This document shows positions 20,906 through 31,700 of a DNA stretch of 64,000 nt, piece by piece. The DNA comes from Whalleya microplaca (taxonomy: Eukaryota > Ascomycota > Sordariomycetes > Xylariales > Xylariaceae). The stretch spans positions 62,001 through 126,000 of the forward strand of contig MU385788.1 of the NCBI GenBank assembly GCA_022497155.1, written 5' to 3'. Under the pieces are notes generated by a model that had not been told where the DNA came from, did no database searches, and worked only from the letters and a program-made list of their open reading frames with translations. Each line of letters opens with the position of its first letter. Position 1 is the first letter of the stretch. The position numbers and the translations under genes are program-made.

Positions 20906-23458
20906 CTATGCGGCCCACCGTGATCCGTTGAGACCCGACGACGGGCTCTTCGGGGCTCCCGATGGGAATGTAAGCGTAGGGGATGCAGGTGACCCCTCGA
21001 TAGTTGCCTCCTGTGCAGTCGAATCGAGGGGTGTATCTGTTTCGACAGGTTGTTGTTCATCATTCATCACGATTGGTTCCAAATCACCAAAGACATCCTC
21101 ACCATCATTGATCTCATAATCTCCAAAGAGATCGTCGACTGGCTCCTGTTCCGGATCTATCCCCACTGGCTCCGGGCCGGTGTGGGTCTCTCCGTTCTCT
21201 TCAACATCGTGGCTAGAAAACTTACCATCTTGCATCTCATCAATGAGCTCGTGAGCTTCCTGGTCACCGAGGGGCTCCTCGGCCTTGTAGTTAGTGAAAT
21301 CTTGACTCTCACCTGGTCCTGAACCGTCGAAGTTAAAACTGGCCACGCCCTCACCCTGGTATTGATGGACCGGCTGTTCCGTGTTGTTCTGTGGGACATG
21401 GACGTTCTGCCAATATTCTTCATCGGCAACATCGACCATTCGAACGTCTGCGGCCTCAGGCTTTGTGTCCGGAATGAGTTCGGGTTCTGGATGATGCCTC
21501 TTAGCCGCGGGCTCTTGGGTTTGGTCTTGGTAGACAAACCCAAGGTTCTGGTCTTCAGCCTCGACTTCATCCCTACTTCGCTTGCTTGGCTGCGCAGTCT
21601 CCACAGGAGACTGTACACTTTGCTCGTGGTAATAGGAGTAGGGCATCGGTGGGTTCATGGGTTGAGGCCCTTGCTGATGTAGTGGCGCCATCACCGCTAC
21701 AGGGGGGTCATCGTACATACCGGATGGGATATGGCTGTAAATGTACGAAGCGGGAGCTTGTTGTTGAACAACTATTGGCCGTCGCACTGAAACACCATTG
21801 GGCTTGCCATTTTTCGCCTTCTTCTGGGCTTCTGGCTGGATTGGCTTACCCATGTACTTCTCGAGCTCGGCCTCGGCGCCAGGGATCGGGTCGCCGTTTG
21901 CATCCAACAAGTCGTAGTTCTTGCAATCCTTGAGGAAGGTCAGCAAGGCAAGGTCCCCCTTGTGCTTGGTGATGTCGATGCCGCCCCGTCCCTCTCGTAC
22001 CTTGGCGCGCGCACTGTTGTCGTTCTCGGCCGCGTGGCAAGTCAGACGGTAGGTCAGGGAAGTCTCGTGGGTGCGATGCTTCCTCCTCCCGCCCTCCTTG
22101 TTCTTCCACTTGGGGTACTCGTCGCGCCACCAGTTGTCGATCTCGTTCCGGATCTCGGGGTACTGTCTGGACAATTTACCGGGGTTCATCTCCTCGTGCC
22201 TGAACTCGCGGTCGTCGACGCGGATGTCGAGCCGCTGCCACGCCTCGACCAGGTCGAAGTGGCGCTCGAAGCACCAGAGGTGAAGGTACCCGGCGTTGTG
22301 GTACGGATCGATGGCCTCGCCATCCTCGTTCATGCGCTCGTCGAGCACGATGCGCGGGAACCCGGGCTTGATGGTGCGGTTGGGCATGGGGCAGTCGGCG
22401 AAGCGGCACTTGTGCGAGGCGGAATCGGACGGGTACCGCTCGTTGGACTGCGACGCGGGCCAACTAAGCCACAGCGTCAGGCCCTTGCGCTTCTTCCCGT
22501 GCACGACGCTGACGCCCGGCAGCAGCGCCGGCATCTTGAACTCCTCGCCCTTCCGCGCCATCGGCCCGTACAGGTACCACCGGAGCTCCGTGCTCGTGTA
22601 CGACCGCCCCTTCTCCAGCTCCCCGTGCTCCGTGTACTGGAACAGCGGCCGTCCGTTCTTCTGCATCGGACCCCACGGCGCCGGGCGTGGAGGGGGCGGG
22701 CCGTACCACTCGCGCGCGTCGGGCTTGCTTTGGTCCTTGCGTGTCACGCGGGGGATACGCCCGTTCTTTAGCTCCTCTCCGTTCGGGCCCGTGCCCGTCC
22801 GCTTGAGGGGCTCGCGGTGCTCGATCTCGGGAGACGGGACCCGGTTGGCGTTCGCTGCCTCAGACTGGTCGCTGTAGAGAGAGTTACTGGAGCGCCGCGA
22901 ATCGATAATGTCGGCAGTTGCGATTACGGGTTGGGCCACGGGGACCAGGGGCGGCTGCGGCAGGTACGTGGAGGTCTGCATTGGCTGGAATTGTTGTTGT
23001 GGCGGAATCGGGTAGTACGGATAGCCAGGCGCGGCTACTGGTACCTGGGTTGGGGCGACCAGGGAAGGCTGGTAAGCATTGTACATGAATTCACCAGAAC
23101 TGACATTGTTGACGGTGGTGACGGAGTAGCTGTTTTCTTGCTCCATGGACTTAGCAAAGGCGGCAAGCTCCTCGTCAGTAAACTGAAACGTGTTGTTGTC
23201 CAGGGCTTGTGGGTTGATGTACTGTGATGTCGGCGCCTGGACAATCTCTGCTGCGGGCTCAGGAAAGGTCAGACCGGTGCTGGCGGTCTTTGGCTGCGCC
23301 GTGGGCTGTGTGGTCTTAGGTGTAGGGGGCGGTGGGGGCGACGGCGGTTCCCAGTTGAACTGTTCGGCGTTCAGGTCATCCACATCGACATTGAAATTGG
23401 TGTTTTCTAGAATGTCTGATTGATCCCAGGATGGCTCTAGGCCATATTGATCTGCCAT
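20906..23458 (-). CDS. Conserved fungal protein of unknown function (850 aa)
   Basis: Single exon; the first true ATG is at 23458 (MADQYGLEPSWD), as codons further upstream begin at TTG. No family name recognised. The N-terminal 270 residues are low-complexity Pro/Gln/Thr-rich with an acidic start that looks like an activation-type region. A conserved-looking globular core follows at about 270-530: EWYGPPPPRPAPWGP, LRWYLYGP, LTLWLSWPASQSNERYPS, then SHKCRFADCPMPNRTIKPG and an HLWCFERHFDL segment, whose Cys/His could bind a metal. A basic KNKEGGRRKHRTHE patch and an acidic, disordered C-terminal third complete it. Composition suggests a nuclear regulatory protein, but this is inference. Confidence 0.8.
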   Translation of the reverse strand: MADQYGLEPSWDQSDILENTNFNVDVDDLNAEQFNWEPPSPPPPPTPKTTQPTAQPKTASTGLTFPEPAAEIVQAPTSQYINPQALDNNTFQFTDEELAAFAKSMEQENSYSVTTVNNVSSGEFMYNAYQPSLVAPTQVPVAAPGYPYYPIPPQQQFQPMQTSTYLPQPPLVPVAQPVIATADIIDSRRSSNSLYSDQSEAANANRVPSPEIEHREPLKRTGTGPNGEELKNGRIPRVTRKDQSKPDAREWYGPPPPRPAPWGPMQKNGRPLFQYTEHGELEKGRSYTSTELRWYLYGPMARKGEEFKMPALLPGVSVVHGKKRKGLTLWLSWPASQSNERYPSDSASHKCRFADCPMPNRTIKPGFPRIVLDERMNEDGEAIDPYHNAGYLHLWCFERHFDLVEAWQRLDIRVDDREFRHEEMNPGKLSRQYPEIRNEIDNWWRDEYPKWKNKEGGRRKHRTHETSLTYRLTCHAAENDNSARAKVREGRGGIDITKHKGDLALLTFLKDCKNYDLLDANGDPIPGAEAELEKYMGKPIQPEAQKKAKNGKPNGVSVRRPIVVQQQAPASYIYSHIPSGMYDDPPVAVMAPLHQQGPQPMNPPMPYSYYHEQSVQSPVETAQPSKRSRDEVEAEDQNLGFVYQDQTQEPAAKRHHPEPELIPDTKPEAADVRMVDVADEEYWQNVHVPQNNTEQPVHQYQGEGVASFNFDGSGPGESQDFTNYKAEEPLGDQEAHELIDEMQDGKFSSHDVEENGETHTGPEPVGIDPEQEPVDDLFGDYEINDGEDVFGDLEPIVMNDEQQPVETDTPLDSTAQEATIEGSPASPTLTFPSGAPKSPSSGLNGSRWAA

Positions 23459-24498
23459 GATTGGCGAGTGGGTTGGTGGGTTGGGTTGGTTTGGTATTCC
23501 GTCACTGAACAGCACAAGACTGGATTAACGATAGCCTCAGACAAGATAACCAAGCTCAACCTAGTTACCTAATGACCTGCTACGTCCAGTGATGGAGCGA
23601 TACCGAACCGTTGATGTGTTTACACGAACTCAGCAAGAACAAACCGTAGATCATCAGGGTGTCTCACTACTTAATAGAAAAGGGGTCTTCCATCTTTGAC
23701 ATTGTTCTTGTGCTCAAAGGCTATTGTTTTTAGTATCTAACAAAGAGGAAACAATAACCATTCTTTCATTAACGAGGTTTCTCACAATCATGTAAAAAAG
23801 GGGATTGAACGGCACAGGAGGAACAAAGCTGCCCATATCAGGGTGATTGTTCATCTTGAAACAATGCTTTCCATCAAAGGCGCCGAAGAACGTGGCGCAT
23901 AGGTTGGTCGAGGAAAGTAGCAGCGGATAATCAATGTGGTGATTGCTTCGAGTTCCTCCTGAAGTTTTTCTCACCGCGTCACTTCGATCCTCTTAGTCTC
24001 ATGGTGTTACGTAGATAAGAATATACACCCCGCGCCCAGAACATATTGGTCTTCTTCACTGTGCTCTTGTCAGGATAATTGACCATACTGACCCCATATT
24101 CTACCATAATCGTGAACTTTCAGCTTACCATATTGTCCGACTCTCACTAGTTAGACTCATCCATAGGAGACTAAAGAGAATGACGGGAGCAAGGGCGATG
24201 TAATTTATCATGGTATTAGGGGTAGGAGTGGTATGAGAATGCTTTAAAATGTCGGTTGTCCTATATAACTGTCTCCGTTTTCAGGTTCCTTGTTGTTTGG
24301 AAAAGAATCTAGTGACAAAGACTCGTATTGGGACAGTGGTAAGCTCATCCTTTGTCAGTCGAATTGATGACGATGTGATTTGAAAAGGTTAGTTAGCCCC
24401 CTGTAAGATAATCTGGAATGGAAGCATCAATTAAGTCCAACTAAGTCTACAATGTGATACTCTGAACTACAAGCTTTCGCAACAGACCTTGATCGTCG
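23459..24498. other. Divergent promoter region
   Basis: Lies between the starts of the 850-aa protein gene (minus) and the SRPK-like kinase gene (plus). No gene is seen; the 23714-23974 minus-strand frame has no domain-like content. Confidence 0.45.
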
Positions 24499-26112
24499 AT
24501 GCTAAGGAGCATGGGAGAACAAGCTTCTACCCATGTTAACGACGATGCTAAAATTGCCAACGATGCCAGAACCTCCCAGTCAAACACGGTGGCTTCTGAG
24601 TCGTCATCTTATGGGATGAAGTACAACGCCCTTGCGATATCGGATCGTGTCGAGAATGTCGAATTGTACGAACCTGGAGGGTTTTACCCGTTGGACTTGG
24701 GAGAAACCATAAAGGAGAGATTCAAGGTCGCTCACAAGCTTGGCCACGGCGGTATCGCCACCGTATGGCTTTGCTGGAACCTTCAAGAGGAGAAATGGAG
24801 AGCCATTAAAATCAATGCGGCTAGTCACTCTTCGGAAGACTGCCCTGATTTGAAGTTTATTAAATCGATGGGGAACACACCCTGTGATATCGATGAACTA
24901 GGAAGTAACCATATCATGGTGGCCTTGGAGACCTTCTTTATCGATTCTCCCAACGGCAGGCACCTCTGCTTCGTGTTACCTGTTGCCGGCCCCAGATTTA
25001 CACAGTGGGAATACGAGATATGGCAAGACTTCGACAGGAGGAAGAAGACTGGGCGTCAATTGATAGAGGCACTTGCCTTCATGCATAGTAGAGGCGTTTG
25101 CCACGGAGACTTTCGGCCAGACAACCTCCTTATGAAACTTAAACCGGGAATTCTTGATCATATTGGGTACGAGGAGATGCTGGAGCTCGTCGGGGACGCC
25201 GTGTCTGAACAACTCCTAGACGGCGATGAGCGGAGCCCACATGCGCCAAGGTATGTTTATGTACCATTTACCTTTCGGCAGAATCACGTCTCCCACATGA
25301 TATCGGATGATATCGTCGTCATCGATTTCGGCGAAAGTTATGAAGCCTCCCAGCCTCCTGAGAGGCTCAACACTCCGACTAAGTATGCTGGTCCAGAGTG
25401 GCTGTTCGCCGGCCAAACTGGTATCGGGAACGATCTTTGGGCTCTGGCCTACACATTGCTAGAAGTTCAAGCTGGTGCTTTTCCTAGCGAGATATGGATC
25501 ATCATTAGATGCATGGAGCGATTCATCGGTCCAGTCCCCTCCAGATATGGGCCTGCTGCTGTGAAATTGCTGTACGAAGAGAAGTGTGACTTTGACGAGC
25601 CGATGCCAGAGTATCAGGAGAACGAGCCGGTTACGGGACCGCTGACAGAACCGGTCGGTATGCAGGAGGAATGGGAAGCTTCACAGGCCGAATTCAGTCA
25701 TCCGTTACACATAGCGCTAGGCATGCTAGGGATGCCACGTGATGATGTTCTGACATTCGGAGACCTCCTTAGCAAAATGTTCAAGTACGATTCGGATGAA
25801 CGACTGTCTGTGTCTCAAGTGCTTGAACACGACTGGTTTAAGGATGAGAGGATTTCTGGGGAGCAACCTGACTTGTCCAAGCCCTTACCAACAATCCCAA
25901 CAGACTTGGAAGAGCCTCAAGACTTAGCCATTCTAAATTCTCCGAACCCATCTTCGACCGTGGAACATACTTCCTTACCAGGGGGCTCAGTAGATGTTAG
26001 GTGTCCTTGGTACCACTCAATTGCTATCTGGGTAGCCATTTTGTTTATACTACTGTATGCTCATCTTTTATATTCTCATTTGGTTCTATTGGCTAGCATA
26101 TTGTCATGTTAA
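24499..26112 (+). CDS. SRPK-like protein kinase with C-terminal membrane anchor
   Basis: Single exon, 537 aa; a second ATG four codons in (24511) is an alternative start. The kinase begins YPLDLGETIKERFKVAHKLG, with a Gly-loop LGHGGIATVWLCW as in SR-protein kinases. The ATP lysine is Lys104 (RAIKI). The catalytic loop is HGDFRPDN (about 202-209) in place of HRDxKxxN, the metal motif is DFG (about 276-278), and the P+1 region is YAGPEWLF. Key catalytic residues remain, so activity is plausible, although the loop lysine is Arg. The last 30 residues form a hydrophobic helix after WYHS, suggesting a tail anchor in ER or another organelle membrane. Such fungal orphan SRPK-like kinases have no established substrate. 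Confidence 0.85.
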   Translation: MLRSMGEQASTHVNDDAKIANDARTSQSNTVASESSSYGMKYNALAISDRVENVELYEPGGFYPLDLGETIKERFKVAHKLGHGGIATVWLCWNLQEEKWRAIKINAASHSSEDCPDLKFIKSMGNTPCDIDELGSNHIMVALETFFIDSPNGRHLCFVLPVAGPRFTQWEYEIWQDFDRRKKTGRQLIEALAFMHSRGVCHGDFRPDNLLMKLKPGILDHIGYEEMLELVGDAVSEQLLDGDERSPHAPRYVYVPFTFRQNHVSHMISDDIVVIDFGESYEASQPPERLNTPTKYAGPEWLFAGQTGIGNDLWALAYTLLEVQAGAFPSEIWIIIRCMERFIGPVPSRYGPAAVKLLYEEKCDFDEPMPEYQENEPVTGPLTEPVGMQEEWEASQAEFSHPLHIALGMLGMPRDDVLTFGDLLSKMFKYDSDERLSVSQVLEHDWFKDERISGEQPDLSKPLPTIPTDLEEPQDLAILNSPNPSSTVEHTSLPGGSVDVRCPWYHSIAIWVAILFILLYAHLLYSHLVLLASILSC

Positions 26113-28708
26113 AAATGCAAATGATAATTTAACAGGCTGGGAAACCAATAGTAAAGGGTTGGTCAGAGATACTGTTTAATATTGGTAGAATTTCTCAATA
26201 TAGAACAGTATTGTTTCTTCGCATCAAAATATCCGAGGGGAGGTAGAATGAGCCCTAGATGAAATGATTTCATTGTATGATAATAATCATGTATCAGGAA
26301 ATATTAAAGTCACGATAAAATATAACTGATCTTTATCAAGATCGAAGGGATACTCTGCCTTCAATTCATGTCACCTTTTAAGTGGGCATACTCAGGGGCA
26401 GCCGAAGTTGAGAATATAATGCATGGTCGAGATCGATGATAGGAACTATAAAAAACCATTTCAAGTCAAGGACTGAAAATGAGATCTGAAAATGGGTTAA
26501 CCTACATAGTAGTACACCAGGACAAGCATGAGCAGTTGACTATATCAACTTATGAGACTGCATTGTCAGCGCTTTTCAACAGAACTTCAACTCGTGGCAA
26601 CTACCACAAATTCGGGGTTTGCCGTTGCGCCTGGAAGTTGGACCACGTAACTAGACATATGAACTAGAATTATTGGCAATGTAAATGGTATTCATCCAGA
26701 TCATAATCAAGCCAAAGAGCTCACGGATATAAATACTTCAGCGCGCTAGTCCTATTGCTTACAAGGGATACCATGATGTTCTTATATACTGCTGTACCGG
26801 CTTGTTGCTACTGATAAGCTTATATGCAAGGAAACTAGACCTGCACTGACGATACTCGGACGACGGTAATCCTGATGAACGTCTTCGTTCATGCGATTGG
26901 CATCAAGATACAAACTCGGATAGAACTATGTGACCCTTATCGTTTAGTATCACTGGCAACGGCATATCGAGTTTCTCAGCTTTCTTATAGCTTAGGGTCA
27001 TCTGTAATGATCTGGCATTGTGTCAGTGTGGGCTTCGAGCAATGATTCAGACATGCCGTGTAGATAGGTGTATAATCAGTAGAATAAAGTGCATTTTATC
27101 CACATGGGTGTTCAGAACAGGTCTGTGAATGCGTTTATTTCATCAGGTAGAAGTAGGGGCCATTGAGAAGGAAATAAGTGCTTACCTTGTTGGGCGATTG
27201 CCTTCGATGGCAATGGGATAAGGTGTTGTGACTGCTTCATCAATATATGAAGACAATGACTCGACCAGCAACACATTGGAAGCGGTGTTATAAGCTCATG
27301 CCTGTTATTCCCACATTGACTAAATTGTGTTTTGAGTCGTTATACAATTCGCAGAGAAGCAATGGACACAGTGAACAGTATAGCTCTGCCATCATAGGTT
27401 GGTTAGTAGTGAATATGAACTCCCGAGTGTGTATAGGCAGTAGAAGAAAGAACGCATTGCAAACATGCAACTTCGGAAAGCTCCTCAACAGGATGATATG
27501 GTTCGACTTGTAGGCAAGATAGGTAGCACACTGTTGATGAGGTGAAGAGTTTTTCTCAGTGCAGAGGTTTTACCTATTGATAAATGGTCGGATGAATTGT
27601 TTGGTTGGTCAGTGCTTAGCGACCCATAATAGTGGCCCAAGCTTGCGCATTCAAACACCTCGGTACGGAGTACCTTACATCGTAATCCGTAGGTCCAGTA
27701 CATACGTCGAGTAGGTACCTAACGTCCATCAATACGTCAGACAGGATATAGAGTTTAGCCGGATTCCGTTTGTCCATCAATGACAGTGAACCTCGAGCTT
27801 TTTACCTTACGTTATCTAGAGATACCTTGGTACATGTACGTAGTAGGACGGAATACTGCCCTACATACGTATGTAAGACGGTGATCGGCCATTAGGGCCG
27901 ACCTCGTGTTTTCATACACTTCTCTCACCTGCTCTGCAAGGGGTCGTTCCATGGGAGAAAGACACAAATCGGGGCATTGGACCAGCATTGAGCATTCGTA
28001 TATGTATTGGCTCCTATTCATATCAGCCAATGATAAGCAGCTCTTCATGAGAATCACCACATCCGATAAGTATATGCACATACACAGGATACAGTAGTAC
28101 GCAATATGTATGTACAATACCGAATGAGGTCGCACTAAACTCGCAGTCCAATCCAGTCTTGCACCAGGCTTGCACCAGTCTTGCAGCAGCCCTGAGCCTT
28201 TAGCAGTCCAGTCGCTTGCTCGGTCGGGGGCTCCAGATACCTACTGCCAGATTGCATCGACAATCAGAGATCATCGTTCAATCGCCGTCCCTCTTCTCTC
28301 CTCTACCTCATAATAATAAGTCCTAAGCAAGTCAATACCTACCACCAGACTGCCAGACATCCCATACCCATACCCATACCATTCTGGTACAGTACCTACA
28401 TATACCGCATACATATGCATACATACATACATACATACAGACCTCCCGAAGACGTCGAACGATATACCGTGTTACGTCTGTCATGATACCCCAAGCACCA
28501 AGGTGCTGAATCGAGCTATTGACTGGTTCATTTCCGTGGTTCATTTCCGAAAATTTGACGTCACGGGTTTTTGGTGGCAGGCTGGTTCGCTTTCATCGAG
28601 CTCGGATTTTTTGATATCGTGGCTCGGGTCCATGTCGAGCGACTTAGACATTCTCCGCCTCTCTTCTTTTTCCTCTGTTAACCTTTTATTACCAATCCGC
28701 ACTCCGCC
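26113..28708. other. Long intergenic region upstream of the DIP2/CPS1-type gene
   Basis: No gene seen over 2.6 kb. The left two thirds are AT-rich; the right part holds the DIP2/CPS1-type promoter, a (CATA)n microsatellite (28417-28439), repeats of ccagtcttgcacc near 28150-28190, and a CRE at 28556-28563. A non-coding transcript cannot be excluded. Confidence 0.4.
28556..28563. promoter_or_regulatory. CRE palindrome upstream of the DIP2/CPS1-type gene
   Basis: TGACGTCA, 146 bp upstream of the start codon, within normal reach of a fungal promoter. Bound by ATF/CREB-type bZIP factors in fungi; binding here is inferred. Confidence 0.45.
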
Positions 28709-31700
28709 ATGGCGCAATTAAGTCCGGATCTACAAGACAAGCTGAACGAGCTGGAGAGGGAGTTGGAGGTAGGCTCTTCGCTATTTGCTTGCTGCTGTCG
28801 GTCGGGCGTCCGGTTCGCGATCCCACACCGACAGTGGCCGCGGGGTACATGGTCAACATATATGTTAACCACCCATGCTTTTAACTTTATATGACCTTGA
28901 GACTAGAGCTAACTTGCGTCTTTGATATAGGAGGGCGATATCACTGAGAAGGGGTAAGTCCTCATCCATCCTACCGACCTCGTCGGCCTGCCCGTCGCAT
29001 TCCTGTCATCCCTCGTGGCCATACTGACTCGTCTCAAAACCCGCAGTTTCCAGAAACGACGAACCCAAATACTCTCGCAATATATCAGCCCTAGTACCTT
29101 ACCTCGTGCGCCTGGCGGGCTACGGATACATTCACCTGACGATGTAAGTCCTATCGAAGGCGAGGGCAATCGAGATGCGGCATTAGCCGCTCTCAGCGCC
29201 ACCAATCCCGACCCGGACGAGACATATTCACCCAGGGAAGTCGTGTCTCCTATAGACTGGAGACCGCAATCCCATGGAGTCGATCATCCAGCTGGCATCT
29301 TACGGCCAGGCGGACCTATGGCCGAGTCTCGTCCAACCCTGAGCCAACGCGATTCCCTCTTCCTCACCCCGTCAGCAAACTATGCCCAAACTATGGGATC
29401 CGACCCTCCTACGCGATCGGGAACCATGGTTTCGGGAGACTATGCTTTCAAGCCGGAGTATCAGTATCAGGGAAACTATGCGCCGCAAACACCTAATCAG
29501 CTGTACGATAGTCGTACCGGAACAATGATGGATTCTCAGCAGTATTTCTCTGATTTTGCCGGTCAACAGTCATACGACCAGGGACATGGGCAGGGCGGCG
29601 AGTACGGTGGAGGAGTACATAGATACTCGTCGAGCGATGCGTTCTCGCCTACTGTCGCAGTGGCTCCGCCTATGCTCACCGCGAACGACCTGCCTCCGCC
29701 AGAGGCGTTAGAATACCAGATGCCCCTAGAGCCGCGCGAGGTGCCATTTGCCATCCACGATCCGCACGACGAAAATACAGCCATGTCCACATTTGACAAT
29801 ATTGCTGCCGTTTTGAGACATCGAGGACGGACGACCGCGAAGCTGCCGGCATATTGGGTACTTGACAGCAAAGGAAAGGAGATCGCATCCATTACGTGGG
29901 ACAAGTTGGGCTCACGGGCAGAGAAAGTGGCCCAGGTTATTCGAGATAAGAGCTCGTTATACCGTGGGGATCGTGTAGCCCTCGTCTATAGGGACTCGGA
30001 GATTATCGACTTCGCGATAGCCCTATTGGGATGTTTCATTGCTGGCGTGGTGGCTGTGCCGATCAACGACTTGCAAGACTACCCCAAGTTAAACCTTATA
30101 CTGACTTCCACACAAGCACACCTTGCCTTAACCACCGACAACAACTTGAAATCTTTTCAACGGGATATTACTACGCAGAAGCTGAACTGGCCCAAGGGAG
30201 TCGAATGGTGGAAGACTAATGAGTTTGGAAGTTATCACCCGAAGAAAAAGGATGACGTACCCCCGTTATCCGTGCCGGATCTGGCGTACATCGAATTCTC
30301 TAGAGCCCCGACAGGTGACCTTCGGGGTGTGGTACTTAGCCACCGAACCGTAATGCATCAGATGGCTTGTCTTAGTGCTATAGTTTCGGCAGTCCCGGGC
30401 CATGGGCCCGGTGACACTTTCAACCGTACACTTCGCGATAAGAACGGACGTGCGATAGGAGGAGGAGCTAGTAGTGAAATTCTGCTATCGTACCTCGACC
30501 CCCGTCAGGGTATAGGGATGATTCTGGGTGTGCTGCTCAACGTTTACAGTGGCCATACTACGGTTTGGGTTGAGAATAAAGCTGTAAACACACCCGGCCT
30601 TTATGCTCATCTTATCACGAAATATAAGGCTACCTTAATGGTAGCCGACTACCCCGGTCTGAGGACTGCGGCCTTTAATTATCAACAAGATCCGATGACG
30701 ACTCGGAACTTTAAGAAGGGCATGGAGCCGAATTTTCAGCATGTCAAACTCTGCTTGATCGATACCCTGACTGTGGATAGCGAGTTTCATGAATTGTTAG
30801 CTGATCGATGGTTGCGGCCACTACGAAATCCGAGAGCTCGAGAAGTTGTGGCACCAATGCTCTGCCTTCCGGAGCATGGCGGTATGGTTATTGCCGTCCG
30901 GGACTGGCTTGGTGGCGAAGAGCGCATGGGGTGTCCATTAAAATTAGATCTCGATGCCGAATCCGGGTCAGATACCGACAGGGAAGAAAAGGATAAGGAA
31001 GAAAAACCAGGGACATCCAATGGCTTTGGAAGTCTGCTCGGCGGAGGCACGACGACTGCGAAGGAAAGCGATGTGAAGAATGATCTCGGTGAAGTCTTGT
31101 TAGACCGAGAAGCACTGAAGACCAACGAAGTAGTCGTACTTGCCATCGGGGAGGACGCGCGGAAAAAGGCGACGATCGAGCCAGGAACCGTTCGGGTCGG
31201 CGCATTCGGCTATCCCATCCCTGACGCCACTCTAGCTGTGGTTGACCCTGAGACCGGATTGCTAGCTTCGCCGCATTCAGTTGGAGAGATATGGGTCGAT
31301 TCACCATCATTATCTGGAGGCTTTTGGGCTTTGCCTAAGCACACAGAACAAATATTTCACGCTAGACCTTATAAATTTGAGCCCGGAGACCCGACGCCCA
31401 CCCCCGTGGAGCCCGAATTTCTCAGGACCGGTCTTCTTGGAACAGTCATCGAAGGAAAACTCTTCGTTCTTGGGCTCTACGAGGATCGGATTAGACAGAA
31501 GGTCGAATGGGTTGAGCACGGTCACGAGATCGCGGAGCACCGATATTTCTTCGTACAACACATCGTTGTCAGTATCCTTCGGAGCCTAAATAAGCAGGTA
31601 TATGACTGCTCAGCATTTGATGTTTTTGTCAACGATGAGCACTTACCCATAGTGGTGCTGGAGTCGTCAGCAGCATCAACGGCTCCGGCAACATCGGGTG

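Noticed and set aside
21962..22771. 269-codon plus-strand frame inside the 850-aa gene
   Set aside because: Antisense shadow of a high-GC coding segment; Val/Leu/Arg-biased with no domain features.
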